Origin: Alkaliphilus sp.
GTDB taxonomy: Bacteria > Bacillota > Clostridia > Peptostreptococcales > Natronincolaceae
Direction of reading: 5' to 3'
DNA length: 7,540 nt
Assembly: GCA_023230535.1 (NCBI GenBank)
Contig: JALNXC010000049.1
Span: 1 to 7,540 of the forward strand
Shown: positions 6,196 to 7,540 of the stretch, piece by piece
How the letters are laid out: each line of letters starts with the position of its first letter
Position numbering within the stretch: the stretch's first letter is position 1
Notes under the pieces: generated by a model
Databases searched by the model: none
The model's input: only the letters and a program-made list of their open reading frames with translations
What the model was told of the DNA's origin: nothing
Translations under genes and position numbers: made by a program

Positions 6196-7159
6196 ATCTT
6201 TTCCTCCATTCAATCATATCTAAAAAAGCTTCGATCCTCGTATTTATCCCTGCTTCCCCCGTATGTTCATCTATGGTCAACAACAAAAAAGGAATTTCCC
6301 CTTCTTTTCTTGATTTTTTTTCGAATAAATACTGTATTATGGAATCAATACCGCATCCGAACGATGATATATAAATAACGCCGTCTACATCCCGGGTTTC
6401 CGCCAAATATATAGAAGTTCCTAAAAGCTTTCTTCCAAAACTCCAAAACATTTTTTTGTCCAGTGTGGCTGCATGCCTATTGATATGTTCAAAGCCTATC
6501 ATTTCGGGGACAATGATATGAACTCCGTTTTTCTTTAATTTATTCAATAGATTCATAGAGCTGTAGCTATCGTATATATTATAAGTATGCCCTATCACCA
6601 TTATTTTTTTAATTTTTCTATCATATATTTTACCCCCGTTTATCTCTGTGAGATCCCCATCTATAGGCAGAATACCTTTCTTTATCGCATTTTTATAATC
6701 CCTATAATTTTTTAGAGCTTCACAATATGCCCTATTAATTTTTCTCTTATCCTTGATGATATAAAACCCGAATTTATAGATCGTATCTGCCATGTTTTTC
6801 CTGGATTTATTAAAATTAATTTCAACATCTATCAATGGTGGTAGGCCTTCGATTGAATGTAAAACCATCTCGGGAAGCCCACAAAATTTTGGGCATATAT
6901 ACTCCCGTTCATAGGCACTCATCATTTTAGGCACAAATATATAATCCGCCCTATCTTTTAAATCTATAACGTGCCCGTTAAAAATTTTTACCGGAAGGCA
7001 TGCTTCATCTACTGTGTTTTTTACACCTTGATCTAATATTTTCCTGTTAGTAGGTTTAGATATGATAACTTCCGCATCTAAACATTCATAGAAAGTTTTC
7101 CACAAGGGGTAATAGTCATAAAACCATAATCCTCTCGGAATACCTACCTTTATGCTCAT
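6167..7159 (-). CDS. CoA activase-related cysteine protein (DUF2229-like, COG3580-type), function unknown
   Basis: A 330-residue soluble protein, first gene of the three-gene unit. The start MSIKVGIPRGLWFYDYYPLW was chosen at 7159 because a strong GAGGAGGGG ribosome binding site lies about four nt before it; an in-frame ATG at 7204 would place that site inside the coding region. The N-terminus (KVGIPRGLWFYDYYPLWKTF) is characteristic of the family. Other elements: DEACLPVKIFNGH (51-63, Cys54), CPKFC (89-93), SSFGCGIDSII (265-275, Cys269) and DEHTGEAGINTRIEAFLD (297-314). These align in order with Cys49, Cys76/Cys79, Cys307 and the DEMTGEAG motif of the next gene. There is also a central Rossmann-like strand (KKIMVIGHTYN, 184-194). 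I infer that it forms a complex with the next protein and receives electrons from the ATPase; no substrate can be deduced. Confidence 0.85.
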   Translation of the reverse strand: MSIKVGIPRGLWFYDYYPLWKTFYECLDAEVIISKPTNRKILDQGVKNTVDEACLPVKIFNGHVIDLKDRADYIFVPKMMSAYEREYICPKFCGLPEMVLHSIEGLPPLIDVEINFNKSRKNMADTIYKFGFYIIKDKRKINRAYCEALKNYRDYKNAIKKGILPIDGDLTEINGGKIYDRKIKKIMVIGHTYNIYDSYSSMNLLNKLKKNGVHIIVPEMIGFEHINRHAATLDKKMFWSFGRKLLGTSIYLAETRDVDGVIYISSFGCGIDSIIQYLFEKKSRKEGEIPFLLLTIDEHTGEAGINTRIEAFLDMIEWRKRYENNISTYG

Positions 7160-7208
7160 AGGACCCCTCCTCTTTGCCACTTTAGTATTATTGACAACTA
7201 TCATTGTT

Positions 7209-7236
7209 TGTATACTTTGCTAAATTAACCTATCAT
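7209..7236 (-). promoter_or_regulatory. Candidate promoter of the activase-related three-gene unit
   Basis: On the minus strand ATGATA (7231-7236) and TATACA (7209-7214) are separated by 16 bp and each match four of six consensus bases. The -10 lies about 50 nt upstream of the chosen start. It is the best fit I see in the gap after the TPR-gene terminator, but other weak AT-rich alternatives exist further upstream. A 17-bp imperfect dyad, GCCGGTATATAGCCCGC (7237-7253, plus strand), abuts the -35 and is the most GC-rich patch in the gap, so it could be a regulator site. Confidence 0.3.
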
Positions 7237-7320
7237 GCCGGTATATAGCCCGCTATTTTTTATTGAATATAAAAATTAACCGATGCAACAAATTTAGTTG
7301 ATATGTTATATGGACAAATA

Positions 7321-7364
7321 AAAAACAGGCGATAGAAGTTTTTATTGCTTCGCATCACCTGTTT
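7321..7364 (-). terminator. Intrinsic terminator after the TPR gene
   Basis: On the minus strand AAACAGGTGAT (7354-7364) pairs with ATCGCCTGTTT (7323-7333), with one G-U pair. An inner GAAG/CTTC helix extends the stem inside the loop. The descending arm runs straight into TTTTTTATTT, a good U-tract. It lies about 30 nt after the TPR stop codon and isolates that gene from the activase-related unit. Confidence 0.88.
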
Positions 7365-7393
7365 AACTGTGTTAACCGTATAGTTTTTTATTT

Positions 7394-7540
7394 TTAATTC
7401 TTTTTCTGTAAATTTCTAATACCCTCAAGTATTTCCCTGCCTATTTCATATTCAGGTGCAATTTCTACGGCCCTGCGTGCATACCTCTCCGCACTGCTCA
7501 AATTATCTATATTTAAATACGCAATTGCTATATCGCATAA
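7394..7540 (-). CDS. TPR-repeat protein (C-terminal fragment; N-terminus beyond window)
   Basis: Hand translation gives 48 residues and a TAA stop, open to the window edge: CDIAIAYLNIDNLSSAERYA, then RRAVEIAPEYEIGREIL and a basic end QKKN. The pattern A-x3-Y-L at the first helix, SAERYARRAVEIAPE at the second and the Pro closing the repeat match a tetratricopeptide repeat, a helical protein-protein interaction unit. Only about one repeat and a C-terminal helix are visible, so total length, localisation and function cannot be told. It has its own terminator downstream, so it probably ends the preceding transcription unit rather than belonging to the activase-related operon. Confidence 0.8.
   Translation of the reverse strand, partial: LCDIAIAYLNIDNLSSAERYARRAVEIAPEYEIGREILEGIRNLQKKN

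Overview
The window looks like part of a low-GC Clostridia-type Firmicutes (Bacillota) chromosome. The reasons are its AT-rich composition, strong AGGAGG-type ribosome binding sites, a minimal Tat pathway without an E. coli-style TatB, and an anaerobe-type 2-hydroxyacyl-CoA dehydratase activator. Genus cannot be fixed from the sequence. Every gene I can support lies on the minus strand, so transcription runs from high to low coordinates.

Reading in the direction of transcription: (1) 7540-7394 is the C-terminal end of a tetratricopeptide-repeat (TPR) protein, closed by a clear intrinsic terminator. (2) 7159-4128 is a tightly overlapping three-gene unit. It has two divergent paralogous cysteine-containing proteins of the uncharacterised 'CoA activase-related' (DUF2229-like) group, followed by an ATPase of the HgdC/BadF/BcrA activator family that keeps both [4Fe-4S] ligand cysteines. 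No classical dehydratase A/B subunit is present, so the real reaction is unknown; this is the most likely place in the window for an undescribed enzyme system. (3) 3942-2455 is a Tat export operon with two small TatA-like proteins (the second starts with GTG and is easily missed) and a TatC. It has a good extended -10 promoter upstream and an intrinsic terminator at its end. The TatC carries an extraordinary Asp/Asn/Glu-rich cytoplasmic tail of about 87 residues, partly encoded by an 18-bp tandem repeat. (4) 2168-1 is a zinc- (or manganese-) type ABC uptake operon, znuA-znuC-znuB, with a lipoprotein binding protein, an ATPase and a permease cut by the window edge.

The metal transporter supplies Zn2+ or a related ion from outside the membrane. 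The Tat operon exports folded, often cofactor-bearing proteins. The three-gene unit resembles an ATP-driven electron-activation module for low-potential reduction. No sequence evidence links the three units functionally; they appear to be separate transcription units, although no terminator was found between the activator operon and the tat operon, so read-through is possible.
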